Made by a program: the position numbers and the translations under genes. A stretch of 64,000 nucleotides of DNA from Lanius collurio (lineage: Eukaryota; Chordata; Aves; Passeriformes; Laniidae): positions 14,013,245 through 14,077,244 of the forward strand of contig JACBWW010000017.1 in assembly GCA_020086605.1 (NCBI GenBank), in the 5' to 3' direction. Within the stretch, counting starts at the first letter, position 1. Each line of letters starts with the position of its first letter. Below the pieces are notes generated by a model that was given only the letters and a program-made list of their open reading frames with translations, was not told where the DNA came from and made no database searches. This document shows positions 26,811 to 37,514 of this stretch, in pieces.

Positions 26811-28789
26811 GAGGCTCCTGTCTTCCTTAACAGACATCTGTCTTTTCAAACCAAGACAAGTTTCAATCACTGCAGTGATGGCAGGCACTTCCTCAAAAAG
26901 GCAGGTAAACCTGTGCTGACAAGCACAACCCAGAACTCAGGAGTCTGTATTTTAAGTCCTAAATCTCTCTCATGCAAAGTCTTTCCCTACTCTGCACTTC
27001 AGTAATTTCAATAGCTTAAGAAAGAGCTAATTTTTGGCACATAAAGAGACATATCAAGTAAAGTGTTTTAGCACTGTTTGTTATTAGGTGAAACCTTGAA
27101 AAGGAATCAAAAATAACATATTTTTCTTATACTGTATTAGAAAGACCAACAAATTCTCTTATTTTTCTTTCACATATTTGGAAAATACTGAATAAATACT
27201 AGTGAAAAGAAAGGAATGTAAACTATGCAAACTAATTTCTCATCTTGCCAGAGAGCTGACTTGGGCATCCAGCAGGATCCTGATCCTGCACCATTACAAC
27301 ACTCAGCAGCACGTGACTTTCTTTGCAAACCAAAATCTGTTGTGTTTCAGTATGGGTCTTTTCCCTACTAATTGCTGAAAAAAATGTTTTGGATCACTTC
27401 CTGGACAGGCATAAGTGACTTCAGTGGTGAGGCTGAGCACTGGGCTGCTGAAACTCCCCCATGGATCTCGAGACACATCAGTTATACAGATGCTGTGTAT
27501 GCCAGAGTGCTACAGGGAATTAAAACTGAGAGAGGTTTTCTGGACTCTGGAGTTGCTCAATAACATCGTGGGTAAACCGTCCATATCTTCCACGTGAAGA
27601 TAATAGGCCTAGCAAATCAATCTCCACAGATAACTGTGAAACGTGTGAAATATAATGTGTTGGTTCCCAGATGAGTGCTAAGAGTAGAGTAGGAAAAGGA
27701 TAAATTATTCAAGTACCCTCCTTGGGAAAAGAGCAAAGAGAAGGCAATAGAAAACACAGAGGTGTGAGATAAGCTTGTCTCCCTCTCTCCCTCCCTCATA
27801 TTCTGAAGCTAAAAGCTGAAGGTCCTTCTGTTCAATAAAGCAGCAAGTCTAGAGGGCAACTAAAAGCAAGTCTTGTTGATTGACAGGGAGGAATTTGGTT
27901 ATCCAAAGGTATGAGTAATTCTTACACTTGATTTGCTTCTTGAATCCGAAAACGAGTTTCAAGATTTCTTAACATCACCAACATCACCCATGACTACAGT
28001 AAAGGCCCAGGTCTGCAGCATAGAAGCAGTATGTCTAGGATCAGCAGCAAGGTTATCATGACAGATTAATGGCTATAAGCTAGGAGAAAAAAAAATAGAG
28101 AAATAGAAAAGTCCTTTGACCTGTCCTGGCATGTAACTCTTCTAAGTCACACCCTCCATGAAGTCTACAAATGTCAGGGAAGTCACTTTGCTTCACTACT
28201 TTAAATGCTATGAAGATTTTAAATAGTCCTGTTTTGCAACATAGGTGACATGAGAACAGAACATTTTCAGAATAATTTCAGAAAGGAACAAGTGTGGACC
28301 TGACCCATAATGAAACTGTGAAACTCAGCCTTGAAGCAAACCCCATTCAATACTAAAATTTTAAAAAAGAATACAGATTTAACAGCATGAGTCAAACCAA
28401 TCTCTGTTACATTTATGTTAGCAGTAAATGTGATATTATTTGGAATTGTTCTAATTTACTTCACTGTCTTTACAATTAGCTCTCTTTCCAATGTAAATTT
28501 TGGATATGGGCCAAAACTACTACATTTGGTTATGAGCTTTCAGCACTCAACATTTTTGGAACCATAGAATCAGTCTGGTCAGCCCTCTGTTTTCCTAGCT
28601 CCACATGTAACTGACACAGTTTCATACAACCCTTACAAAAGAAAAGTGTTACTGAAGGCTTTTTTTCCTTAGTCAGACACAAAATGAAGATTTCTGTCCC
28701 ACTAAACATACACAGACAAAGGTTACTCACAATGCTCAGTAATTTTACTTTAAATGTGATTCAAAAGAGCATCAATCAACTAATGAACA

Positions 28790-28797
<8 letters not shown>

Positions 28798-28824
<27 letters not shown>
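28798..28824. repeat. 27-base poly(A) run
   Basis: An uninterrupted A run in KIAA1217 intron 1. No recognisable retroposed sequence precedes it, so it is a mononucleotide repeat rather than a demonstrable retrocopy tail. Its length is likely to be variable or misassembled. Confidence 0.95.
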
Positions 28825-28827
<3 letters not shown>

Positions 28828-29658
28828 AGAGCAATTTTTTTTCCTTCTAAGTCGCCAATGCACTATTTGTTGGTATGGCATGCTCATAAACTTGTGTGAT
28901 TTTTTTTAAACCACATGCACTATTTGTTTCACAGAAGCACTGTAACACAACTTTTCCTGAAGTGCCTTTGAGGAATATAACATGCAGGAAATGTCTACAG
29001 GTGCCCCACAGATACTGTAATAGATACAGATTAGATTAGGTGTTTGTCATGCTATCTGAATGCTCCATTCCACGTGGATTAGCCCACGTAGAATTCGCCA
29101 GGAAATACTTTTCGTTCCCTTTATAGGAAATAGATAGTGCAGCAGTGAATGTATGAACGCACAGCGCCGTGGAAACCCCGCTTAGACAGTCCTGGCTTCG
29201 CTCCAAAACAAACCCCAGTGGTTTCACTCAAAGTAAACTAACCCTGTCACAATCTGCCATGGATCTCCCCCTTTTAACAGACACTCCGAGGTAAAGATGA
29301 GCTCAAACCCACTTTTACGAAGGAAGAGCTATTTCTCTGCCATAGCTGAGGCTGGCAGAGCATTTAAAGGGAAGGGGACATGCTTTCCCCACCTCAGCCT
29401 CCGCGCCGGCAGGATCTCGCATCCGTGACAGCCACGCAACGTGCTCCCGGCTTCAGGGGGCACACAGAAATCTCTCCCAAGAGAAAGTTAAACTCACAAA
29501 GTTCCATTATTTAGGGAAATGTGCACAGCAGAGCCATTAGCTCAAGAAAAAAATGCTAATTTTTTCATGCATTCTGCCTCCAGTTATAAAAAGCAGCAAC
29601 GAGGGACATGCTTAAACGTAACTCCATCTTTACCTTACTTATATCGCCGCTTACTTAC

Positions 29659-29728
29659 CCCTCGTCTGCCCGCTGTCTGTTGGGCAAGCCAGGCACAGCT
29701 CAAGTTTCTGGCTTTCATTTTCCTCCAT
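29659..29728 (-). CDS. KIAA1217: KIAA1217 (sickle tail) first coding exon, start codon to splice donor
   Basis: This exon encodes the N-terminus of KIAA1217/SKT, a large scaffold-type protein related to SRCIN1 (p140Cap); the mouse orthologue is linked to intervertebral disc and axial skeleton development. On the minus strand an ATG at 29,728-29,726 opens with MEENESQK, which I recognise as the start of the long vertebrate KIAA1217 isoform, followed by a more diverged stretch (LELCLACPTDSGQTR). The start is well supported. The context ACAATGG has A at -3 and G at +4, and an in-frame TAG lies 12 nt upstream (29,740-29,738). The exon ends after 23 codons plus one base (G at 29,659) at a strong donor, G|GTAAGTAAG. 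That phase fits exon 2 exactly, giving a split Asp codon (G+AC). At 70 coding nt it is too short for ORF finders. The SRCIN1 paralogue begins differently, so I am confident of the family member. The 5'UTR extends into the CpG island above 29,728; its end is not visible. Confidence 0.93.
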
Positions 29729-30060
29729 TGTCCCTGCCTACCGCACAAGCTCTCCAACTTGGAGCCGCAGCTCCCGGACCGTCAGCGCCGGGCTCGGGGA
29801 GGAGAAAGGAAGCGCTGCGCTGGCGGCGCGGAGCCCCACAGCCTGGAGCCCCACAGCAGCCCGGAGACCCACAGCCCGGAGCCCCACAGCCTGGAGCCCC
29901 ACAGCAGCCCGGAGCCCACAGCCCGGAGCCCCACAGCCCACGGCCGGACGCGCTCCCGCGGGGGCACCGCGGCGCCCCGAGCCCGGCCCCAACAGGTGAC
30001 GGCTCCGCGGCCGCCCCTACCCGGCCCTCGCCCCGCGGCAGCCGCCCGGCCGTGTGAAAG
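29729..30060 (-). promoter_or_regulatory. CpG-island promoter and 5'UTR of KIAA1217
   Basis: This is by far the most GC- and CpG-rich stretch of the window and lies immediately upstream of the KIAA1217 start codon. It contains a NotI-type GCGGCCGC (30,007-30,014) overlapping a GC box (CCGCCCC, 30,011-30,017; a candidate Sp/KLF site), and many further CpGs between 29,940 and 30,055. No TATA box is evident, which is usual for CpG-island promoters with dispersed start sites. A GC-rich minisatellite occupies 29,830-29,939. The transcription start cannot be placed from sequence alone. A reading frame on the minus strand runs from a TTG at 29,992 through the minisatellite to the in-frame TAG at 29,738. 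It has no ATG, so I do not call it a gene. Confidence 0.8.
29830..29939. repeat. GC-rich minisatellite, seven ~15-bp units with 48-bp higher-order period
   Basis: Seven tandem units begin with GGAG: 29,830-29,844, 29,845-29,862, 29,863-29,877, 29,878-29,892, 29,893-29,910, 29,911-29,924 and 29,925-29,939. The core is GGAGCCCCACAGCCC; two units carry a 3-bp insertion (CAGCAGCCC ending). Units 1-3 (15+18+15 bp) are repeated almost exactly as units 4-6 (15+18+14 bp), so a 48-bp block has been duplicated. On the minus (transcribed) strand the array is a series of GGG/GGGG runs. It lies about 100-210 bp upstream of the KIAA1217 ATG, in the promoter or 5'UTR. Confidence 0.95.
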
Positions 30061-33000
30061 GCAACATATCAAACGCGATTACAGGCCTGAGCCTCCGCTG
30101 GAATCCGAACCCTCAGCCTTTTAAATCTCTGTCATGGGACAAAAGCCTTTCCACACGGTATTTTTTTCAAGCTCGTAACCACCAAGCCCACAAACATTCC
30201 TGATAAATGCTCCTCTGTCTTTTTTAGCGTCTAGTTTAAAAGTAATTCATTATGTAAACTCTTTGAGGTTTTGTTTTCAGTTGGATTCTTTCAAGCCGCT
30301 TAAAGAATGGATTGGGGAAAAATCGAGATACAGGAATTCAACTTTAGCGAAGCCAATAAAAATGAATGGTAGCAATATGTAAGCAGGGACTTGGGTTAAG
30401 AGGGATTCCGAAGCCTCAGTAGCAAAATATATAGAAACATGTAACTAATTCTCTTGGTAGATCAGAGGTCAGCAGCTCACATGAAAATCGATAGATCTAC
30501 CAGGCTGCAAAGCAAAAAGTAGAGTGGCTGAGAAGGATGAGATGAAATCCCAGAGATTCCAGCAGATGCTACATGTGTTGATTTAATAGAGAATATCAGA
30601 CTGATTTAGTCTATCCAAATCATAACACTGAGTCAGAGATGGTGGAACAAACTTAGTGTTCAGTTACAGCATGAAGACCAGGAAGTTTATCCACCAACAT
30701 TTTCTGAATTAGGTTAAAAACACAGCATAACTGAGATACTAACAAAAATAGGCAATTTCTCACTTAAATGCATACTCCAACACCAGGTAACAGTATCTTG
30801 GATGCCTTTTTAGACAGACTTAGCATAATATGGTCATCCAAGTTTTCAACTCTGACTTCAATATAACATCAGCCAAATTGTTTGCAATGACCTCTCAACC
30901 ACCCAGTCCAGACAGGCTAGGAGAACTCCCCTATGTTTCCTTCTACATCTCTATCTGGAAGAAACGTCATCCTGTCTACTTAGATTATTGAATGCAGAAA
31001 TGTTTTGTGTATATATAAATTCAGTACAGAAGCTCAAGGAGGATAACTCTCCTCATGCTCCTATCCTCCCCCTTCAAATAAAAAAAAAAAAAATAAAAGG
31101 CCCTTGTGTAAATTACAAGGAGCAATTGATAAATGAACAAAATTATTGTTCATTAGATCAGACATGCATATTCTCTAGCACTTCAGAAATACTTCTTTTC
31201 CTTTTTAACAATTAATTCTATATGGTCTTGGAACCTGGCAAAAGTCCCAGAAATCTGGCATGGAAAACATAGAAAAGATGAAAATACAATTTAAACATTA
31301 GCACTGCTATTTAAGGTCTGCAGTACAGTGCTCCCAGCAGAATACTCCTATAGTTACCCTGCAATTATAAAGAAACAGTGTGATTTTATTTAGAATAGTG
31401 CTTTTACTGGCCCTGGGTTCCTCCTGCTCATTCTGATTTGTGGACTATTTTAGGAGGAGAAGTGATGACCAGCCACCCCACTTATCTGATGTGTGTGATA
31501 TGAAGGAATGTACCTTTAACACCGATGGAGTCTGGACAATCGTCATGAGCCTCTTGCAATTTACATTCACAGCCAGCTGGAAGGATAAGAGAGTTCTTGC
31601 AGGAACAGTGAACACTGAACACCACCAACTTCAAGAAATGTAAAGGAACTCAGAAACCTCTGATGGAAAAAGAAAGCTACCGCAGTTGCCTGGAGCAGCA
31701 CCATGGAAGCCGTGCTAAGACATTACCTGTACACAGGGCTCAGAATCTGAGAGTTCAGAAACTAAGGGCATTTAAAAGGACCTTATCCTAAAATAACACA
31801 ACAGAAAGCACAAAACATAGTTGCATTAAATGCCTGAAAGAAAGGAACTTTTTCAGCCTTGTACAAAACCAGGGTTAGCTGTGAGGGTCAGTAGTGTTTG
31901 TAACAAGAACCTTAATAAGAACAGAATCAGTGCACTTTAGCTCCTTAGAAGGCTTTTCTTCCATCCATGGTGGGGAAAAAAAACCCTAGAAAATTAGTCT
32001 AAGACTAAAATAATGATGGCAATAACAACAACAACAATAATAATTAAAATTAAACTATCTACTTTGAGCCAGCACCTTTAGTTTTCTCAGCCAAGAGCAC
32101 ATGACAGAGTTGTTCTGTTGACTTTCCCAGTCCCAGAGAGTAGCCAAGTGCCCCTCGGGACAGTGCCAAACTGGTCTGGAACTGCTGCTTTCATGGCCAC
32201 AGCAAGATGCTCCCACTGCTGAGACTGACAGTAAATGGTATTGATAGTGCTGCTAAGGGGCCTGAGCAAACTGGACACCCAGAATGTAGAGACGGTCTAA
32301 GAGAGATTGTTTTTTTGGTTGTGGACCTGTGACTTGAAAACTGGTGTCATCTTATGAGAACTTCTGCAGCAGCAAAAGTAGCTTCTCAAACAGGATCATA
32401 AAGCATTGGCAAAGGAAGAGACTAAACATGGAACAGTTTGGTATCATCAAAATCAAACAAAACAAAAGAGCCTGCACATAAAACTTAATCACCATCAAGG
32501 AAACACAATCACCTCTACTGCAGCTCAGGACAGGGAGCAGTTGGGTCTCAACTGCAAGGTCTCAAAGCATGTCTCATTTTAAGGAAAAATGCCTTGGTCT
32601 CAAGCTGGATTTAATTTGTGTATCTAACAATGCTATTCCTCAAGATGTTACCAGAGTCTACTTAGAAGAATTAGTGAAACTCCTTTAGCAGCAGGAGACA
32701 GCCAGAACCTTTATATTGTTAGGCTCAAACAAAGAGCACCCCAGTACAGTCACTGGGATGAGTCACTAATGACACGTTAAATAAACTTGATTAACCAGTT
32801 CACAGCACACAATTAGCATTTGTTTATCTGTGGGATCAACAGTAACAGTGGTTCCTTTTAATTACTGTGCTCAGATCTGGATTCATCAATATCAAAACAA
32901 TGCACAGAGAATAATTGCCAACAGGTTATGATGTTTTAATTGTGTTTAAAATTTACGTCCCAGAGCGACTTCAACTCTTCTGGATTCAGCATACGCATAA

Positions 33001-33884
33001 AAGGAACAATTAACAAATACTGTCTGCACTCAATTAGTCCAACTTATAATATACAACAATGACTCCATGGGTCTAGCAATTATTCAGAACTAAAAATCTG
33101 GGAATCTAATTATTAATAGTTAAATCATAAGAAGTGTCCCATAATTAAAGACTTGTCTCAATGTCCATGTGAAATCATGCAGCCACTGTGAAAAACATCA
33201 TGAATGCTCTGTGCAGGAACCAGCCTGACACTGTTTAACCTATTGTAGTCCAGAAAAGAATATTAGACCTGGAGTGGTGAGGCAGAAGCCTGAGAGGAAT
33301 TATGAGCACCCAAGTGGGTCACTCTGCAACACCTTTCTAACACTTTATACAGCCAGAGATGTTTTGGGACTGCCCTGGGGCTGCTCTGCAGGAGGGGAGC
33401 ATCATGGGGATGGTTCCAGTGCGTCAGGAAACCTCCCCTCTGTACTCAGGGGAATCGTGGTTGGCCTTTCTCTACAAACCAGTCAGACTGAAATGGAAAA
33501 AGTAACTAACTCCAGAAAAAAAGCAATGAGTTCACATGACAAAGCTCTTATTTCCCCCTTGGACAGCAGAGAGCAGCTTCAGGGGTGTAGTTTGTTTGAG
33601 CACATCTCCACTCTCATGTCTTCACTGCCAGGCTGGGTGGTGGTATCTCAATGCTTAAAACTAAAACAGACTCACTTCTAAAAATAAAGGACTATGTTCA
33701 GATAGCATATTATCAAAGAAGATAAAATAGCAGCCACTAGCTTGTACAGGGAAAATGAAAAAAAATTCGGAGGTCTATCAATATGAATCCATGTAAATAC
33801 ATCTGGGGGCAAAGAGGATTACTTTCTAAATTAATTGTCTATTGATTTGGTATTGTACAAAGAATTCGAGATTTTTAAGATGTG
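30061..33884. other. Region upstream of the KIAA1217 promoter; candidate enhancer near 32.8-33.2 kb
   Basis: AT-rich sequence right behind the CpG island, with no exon recognised. A CCAAT motif occurs at 30,353-30,357. The stretch 32,740-33,180 is rich in homeodomain-, forkhead- and SOX-like motifs. It may be intergenic or an intron of a longer KIAA1217 transcript; the sequence does not say which. Confidence 0.6.
32740..33180. promoter_or_regulatory. Candidate distal enhancer about 3 kb upstream of KIAA1217
   Basis: Motifs include AP-1 TGAGTCA (32,759-32,765), CAATTAG (32,810-32,816 and 33,031-33,037), forkhead-like TGTTTAT (32,821-32,827), SOX-like ACAATG (32,897-32,902), and TAATTATTAATAG after 33,105. 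The stretch has no simple repeats or transposon remnants. It looks like conserved non-coding DNA, but conservation cannot be shown from one sequence. Confidence 0.3.
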
Positions 33885-34110
33885 GAGGGGGTCTTTATAT
33901 CATTTGGTCTCATCCACCTAGTAAAAGATCTCAATGAAGTGGGTGCTATTTTTAATGCAAGCATAGTGGTTAAAAATAAAGGAAAACATCTGAACTTGAT
34001 TTTAAAATTTACAGTGACATCTAAAACAACTTCTGGGATTATTTATCATGACATTACCTTCCCTGTTAAAAATCCAGAGTTTCAATATTTATACTCTGAA
34101 TATTCCAGTT
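33885..34110 (-). mobile_element. Ancient CR1 fragment (relic)
   Basis: Read on the plus strand, this resembles the reverse complement of an old sauropsid CR1 3' region. It shows GGGGTCTTTATATCATTTGG then TCTCATCCACC (the 'gaccattgtgatcatctagtc' segment), AAAACATCTGAACTTGATTTT (from 33,982, in part), AAATTTACAGTGACATC, ATTACCTTCCCTGTTAAAAA (34,054-34,073) and ACTCTGAATATTCCAG. The order of blocks is right, although identity is low. Confidence 0.6.
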
Positions 34111-36544
34111 CAGTTAAGAAGTCTCCTACTTGTGAGGCAAAATAAGCCCAAGAAGTGAAATGGTAACACTCAGCTGAAGCAAAAAAAGAAAATTGAGTAG
34201 GAGTTTGCACATCTCCTCAACAGAATTTCATTGTGTCTTGTCAGTCCTGGTTTCAGCTCTTCAGAAAAGTTCAGAGACTAACAGTGGTGCTAAGAGCCAG
34301 ACTTAATCACTAAAACAACTGTACAAAAGAGTGACTAAGAAGTTTAACATAAAATATTTAGGCAGAAGATATATTCATCCTTCCAATTCCATTTCAAATA
34401 TAGCTCTGGGAAGTGGCTATAATTGCCTGTCACTTGGCATTGCCAAGCTCTCAGATGCTCATCTCCAAGTAACAGAGCGACCTTCATGCACTCCAAAAGA
34501 CATTTTGTTCAAGCTCACAACTCTCACACCTGAACTTAGATCATGTTAAATAGGTTATATTTTCTGTTTTCCAAGTTTTATTTTTGTTTCCTTCCTCTCC
34601 CTCCAATTTTTAAAATAAATTAAAAGGCCTGAAAGCAGTAAACACTTTTTAATGTCCTAAATCAAACTGAGAAAAAGAACTGTGGTCATCACAAAGAAGT
34701 GCTAACATTCAAGTGAGGAGAAAAAAAAAGAGGTGATTCTTTTCTTTCATCAATAACTTTGTCTCCCTCTCTAGCTGGAGACAATCCCAACAAAGCCAAC
34801 AGTAGATACACTTTACCATGACTTCCCTTTCTGTCGCCCAAGGGGAAGATGGAACAGACCTAAATGAGCATAATTACAGGATCCATGTTTCTGACTTGTG
34901 CAATGCAACACCTTAATTCAGCTTTTGTACCTGCCTGTTGTCATCCCACCACACCAAACTAACATTAATATGACTACACTGCCACCAGCACAGCCAGCTT
35001 TGAGCTGGCAACCCTGACGTGCCTCAGCTCCTCCTCACACCTGCCAGCCCTTCCCAGACCACATTTTCATACAGGAAGGTAAGGAAAGAGATCAGCCTGC
35101 AAACTCAGAAACAGAAAATATGATCATGTTTTTGTAAGGTACCAAACAAATTCCTCTGTGAAAGCAAAATATGCCTTACATTGCAGAAACTTTAATCCTA
35201 GAGTTTAATGGAATAAAAAGCAATATGTGGGTGGGAAAGAACAGTGTAGGGGACTGTTTCTGAAGGAGGTGGATGAAAGAGAGGGGGAAGGTCATTTTAA
35301 AGTCCATCTGCTCTACATTCAAATTCTATTTCTCCCCAGTGTAAAGCATTTTGGTTTTGATAAGTTCACTTTGGATGAATTGACTCAAAAAGAGCTCTGG
35401 TTGAGAGTCTCGATTCAAACTGATCCAACTTTTTAGCAGTGCCAGAAGAATAGACTTACTGCCTGAAACACTGACTATTTAATGGATGTCTGCAGGATCT
35501 GGTTGTACATTTATGAGGCGACATGCTTTAGTGATCAAATGTATCAAGAGCTGCTCTACACAAAGTACAATTATACTTTGAAATAATATGAGAGATCCTT
35601 TATTTTAGCTTTTACCATGTATACATCAAAGTTATAAGATTGTCAAGTGACTGCTTGAATTAACAGGAAATACAAAGTATATTTCAATGGAGCCTGGGTT
35701 CAGAAAGAAAGTAATAGTTCAAGTTATGCTGTGATTACCATAACAATTTACTTATCAAACAGCATTTCTGATAAATATTCTACCGCAAAAAAAAAAGTTT
35801 CAATTAAAAAAATTGGTAAATATTGATTTGAAATATAACACAATGACACCAGTGTTGCCAACCCACAGCATTCACACAATTCATGATGATGGTCTTTCTT
35901 GAAAAGTAACATTTTTGGGAACACTATTCATTTTATTTATCTCTGGACTGTACCCAGTCAGTATTTGACTTTTCTCAACAATGTCACAGGAAAGAACTAG
36001 ATTTTTTTCTAAGACTCAGAATAAAATCAAGTGAGAAGGCAGCACCATTAATGATTTAATGAGCTAGACATTTTAAATCATTTTTACCACAGTTTCTCCC
36101 TGTCCCCTACTACAAAGGCAGTACTATAAAACAAATTGCTATCTGAATGTCTGAAAAGACATAAAGACAAGCAGAATAATCCTTACAGTTTTTTTTTTTT
36201 CTATGCAGATCTGATTTCTAACCCAGCAGGGATGGTCACAGGTTGTGGTATGTAAAGCTTTTATATCTACCCTTTGTAGGGCACCAGCCTCTGAAGGCAG
36301 ATGTAAGAGCAGAGGTCTGATGTAGACCTTTCAGCTTATAATGCTGAATGACCTCTCCAACAGTATGTACATCTCCCTCCTTCAAAGTGCCTCTCTGAGC
36401 TCCCCAGACCATGCTCATGCTATTATTAAGACAGCTGATTAGTAAGAAAGCAATTGGAGTTGACAGTAGAGGCACTGATGGTTTTTTTCAGCCCTGCCCA
36501 GTCTGTTCTGCTGGGATGCACACTTACTAATTCACTCTTCAGTA

Positions 36545-36645
36545 TTTAGGGTTTCATAGCTTTAGGGCAACAGAGACCATTTGATTATCTTGTCTGATTT
36601 CCCATTCTATCACAAGCCATTAAATTTGATGTGGGATCCTCACAC
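36545..36645 (-). mobile_element. Ancient CR1 3'-end fragment (relic)
   Basis: The sequence GAGACCATTTGATTATCTTG followed by TCTGATTTCCCATTCTATCA and CAAGCCATTAAATTTGATG resembles the conserved 3' segment of old sauropsid CR1 elements in reverse complement (gggaccattgtgatcatctagtctgacctcctg, quoted loosely). Only about 100 bp are recognisable. It is probably an independent old insertion, or the far end of the same event as the 33.9-kb fragment. Confidence 0.5.
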
Positions 36646-37473
36646 AAAGGCCAAAAGCTAAAATGAGATGAAGAAGACGTTACTCATCTCAGGACACCAA
36701 TGCTGCATCTGGTCTAGCATTTGTTTAAAACCCCACCACACATGCAGTGAGATCTACCCAGAGGATCAGCATAAGAAAGTGAAGGACATCAAGCTCTCAT
36801 CTGAGGAAGCATAACACTGAGCAAAGTTCTCTCCTCTGCCTTTAATTTCCCTTGTGAGACATTCACCTTAAAAACCTCCAAACCATCCTAACCAAAGCAG
36901 TGATACATAAATCCAGTCACTGTCTCCTGCACAGTCTATCTCTTATGCATGAGAAAAAAACCTGAAAGGAAAAATCACCTCAAAACATACCTATTCTGAC
37001 GTACATGGAAGGGAACAAATCCTGCTGAGCAATGCACATTACCTGCTGAAAGGTGCAAGCATGACAGTTGATTTTAATCACTGCCTTTAATACAGAGCTG
37101 CCAGTGCTGTTATTTGAAGGTGCTTCAGCAGGCAGGTCCACAGACACAGCTGATGGAGCTGCTGACTTGGGCATACCACGTCCAGCAGCAGCAGGACTGC
37201 TACAACCCTCCACCCTGCCACAACCACCCAGTAAATACAGGCTTTCTTTCTGCCTGGGCTCAAATCACTTTGTGAATATATCTGTTTTCATTTCACAGAC
37301 TATGTTAACTGACTCATGTTTAATTACCCTCAGTGCTAAGAAATAGCATCCTATTTCCTCATGGCAAAGTTGCCTTAACTGCAGTTTCCAAGGATCAGAT
37401 TTATTCCCCTTCATCAGCCAGACCCAGCAGTACTGTAGAATGTGTGCTAGGTAAGAAAGCCACCTCACAGACT

Positions 37474-37514
37474 CCTCACTCACTCACTCACTCACTCACT
37501 CCCTCACTCACTCA
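37474..37514. repeat. (TCAC)n tetranucleotide microsatellite
   Basis: About nine copies of CACT/TCAC, with one interruption (CTCCCTCACT) near 37,500. It lies in non-coding flank. Confidence 0.96.

Larger units (their letters stand above)
24546..29658 (-). other. KIAA1217: KIAA1217 intron 1
   Basis: This 5,113-bp intron is bounded by GTAAGTAAG (29,658-29,650) and a T-rich tract ending CAG (24,548-24,546), both read on the minus strand. Phase 1 at the donor matches the two-base start of exon 2, so no exon is needed in between, though alternative exons cannot be excluded. Inside I see a 27-base A run (28,798-28,824), a two-base N gap (26,809-26,810) and somewhat CpG-richer sequence at 29,150-29,460 as the promoter is approached. 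I recognise no other gene or transposon. Confidence 0.9.

Noticed and set aside
28556..28600. ACCATAGAATCAGTCTGGTCAG, resembling a CR1 tail
   Set aside because: Only about 12 bases agree and the following GGGACC/CATCTGGTCC core is absent.
28760..28824. Poly(A) run as the tail of a processed pseudogene
   Set aside because: Sequence before the run has no recognisable coding or RNA-gene content and no target-site duplication could be seen.
29738..29992. 84-residue minus-strand frame just upstream of the KIAA1217 ATG as an uORF or N-terminal extension
   Set aside because: It begins at TTG rather than ATG and ends in an in-frame TAG 12 nt before the ATG, so it is neither a conventional uORF nor an extension.
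29519..30124. 201-residue proline/serine-rich plus-strand frame and overlapping frames across the CpG island
   Set aside because: GC-rich sequence lacks stop codons in several frames at once; the repetitive SPEPHS-type translation is just the minisatellite read in frame, and the real gene is on the minus strand.
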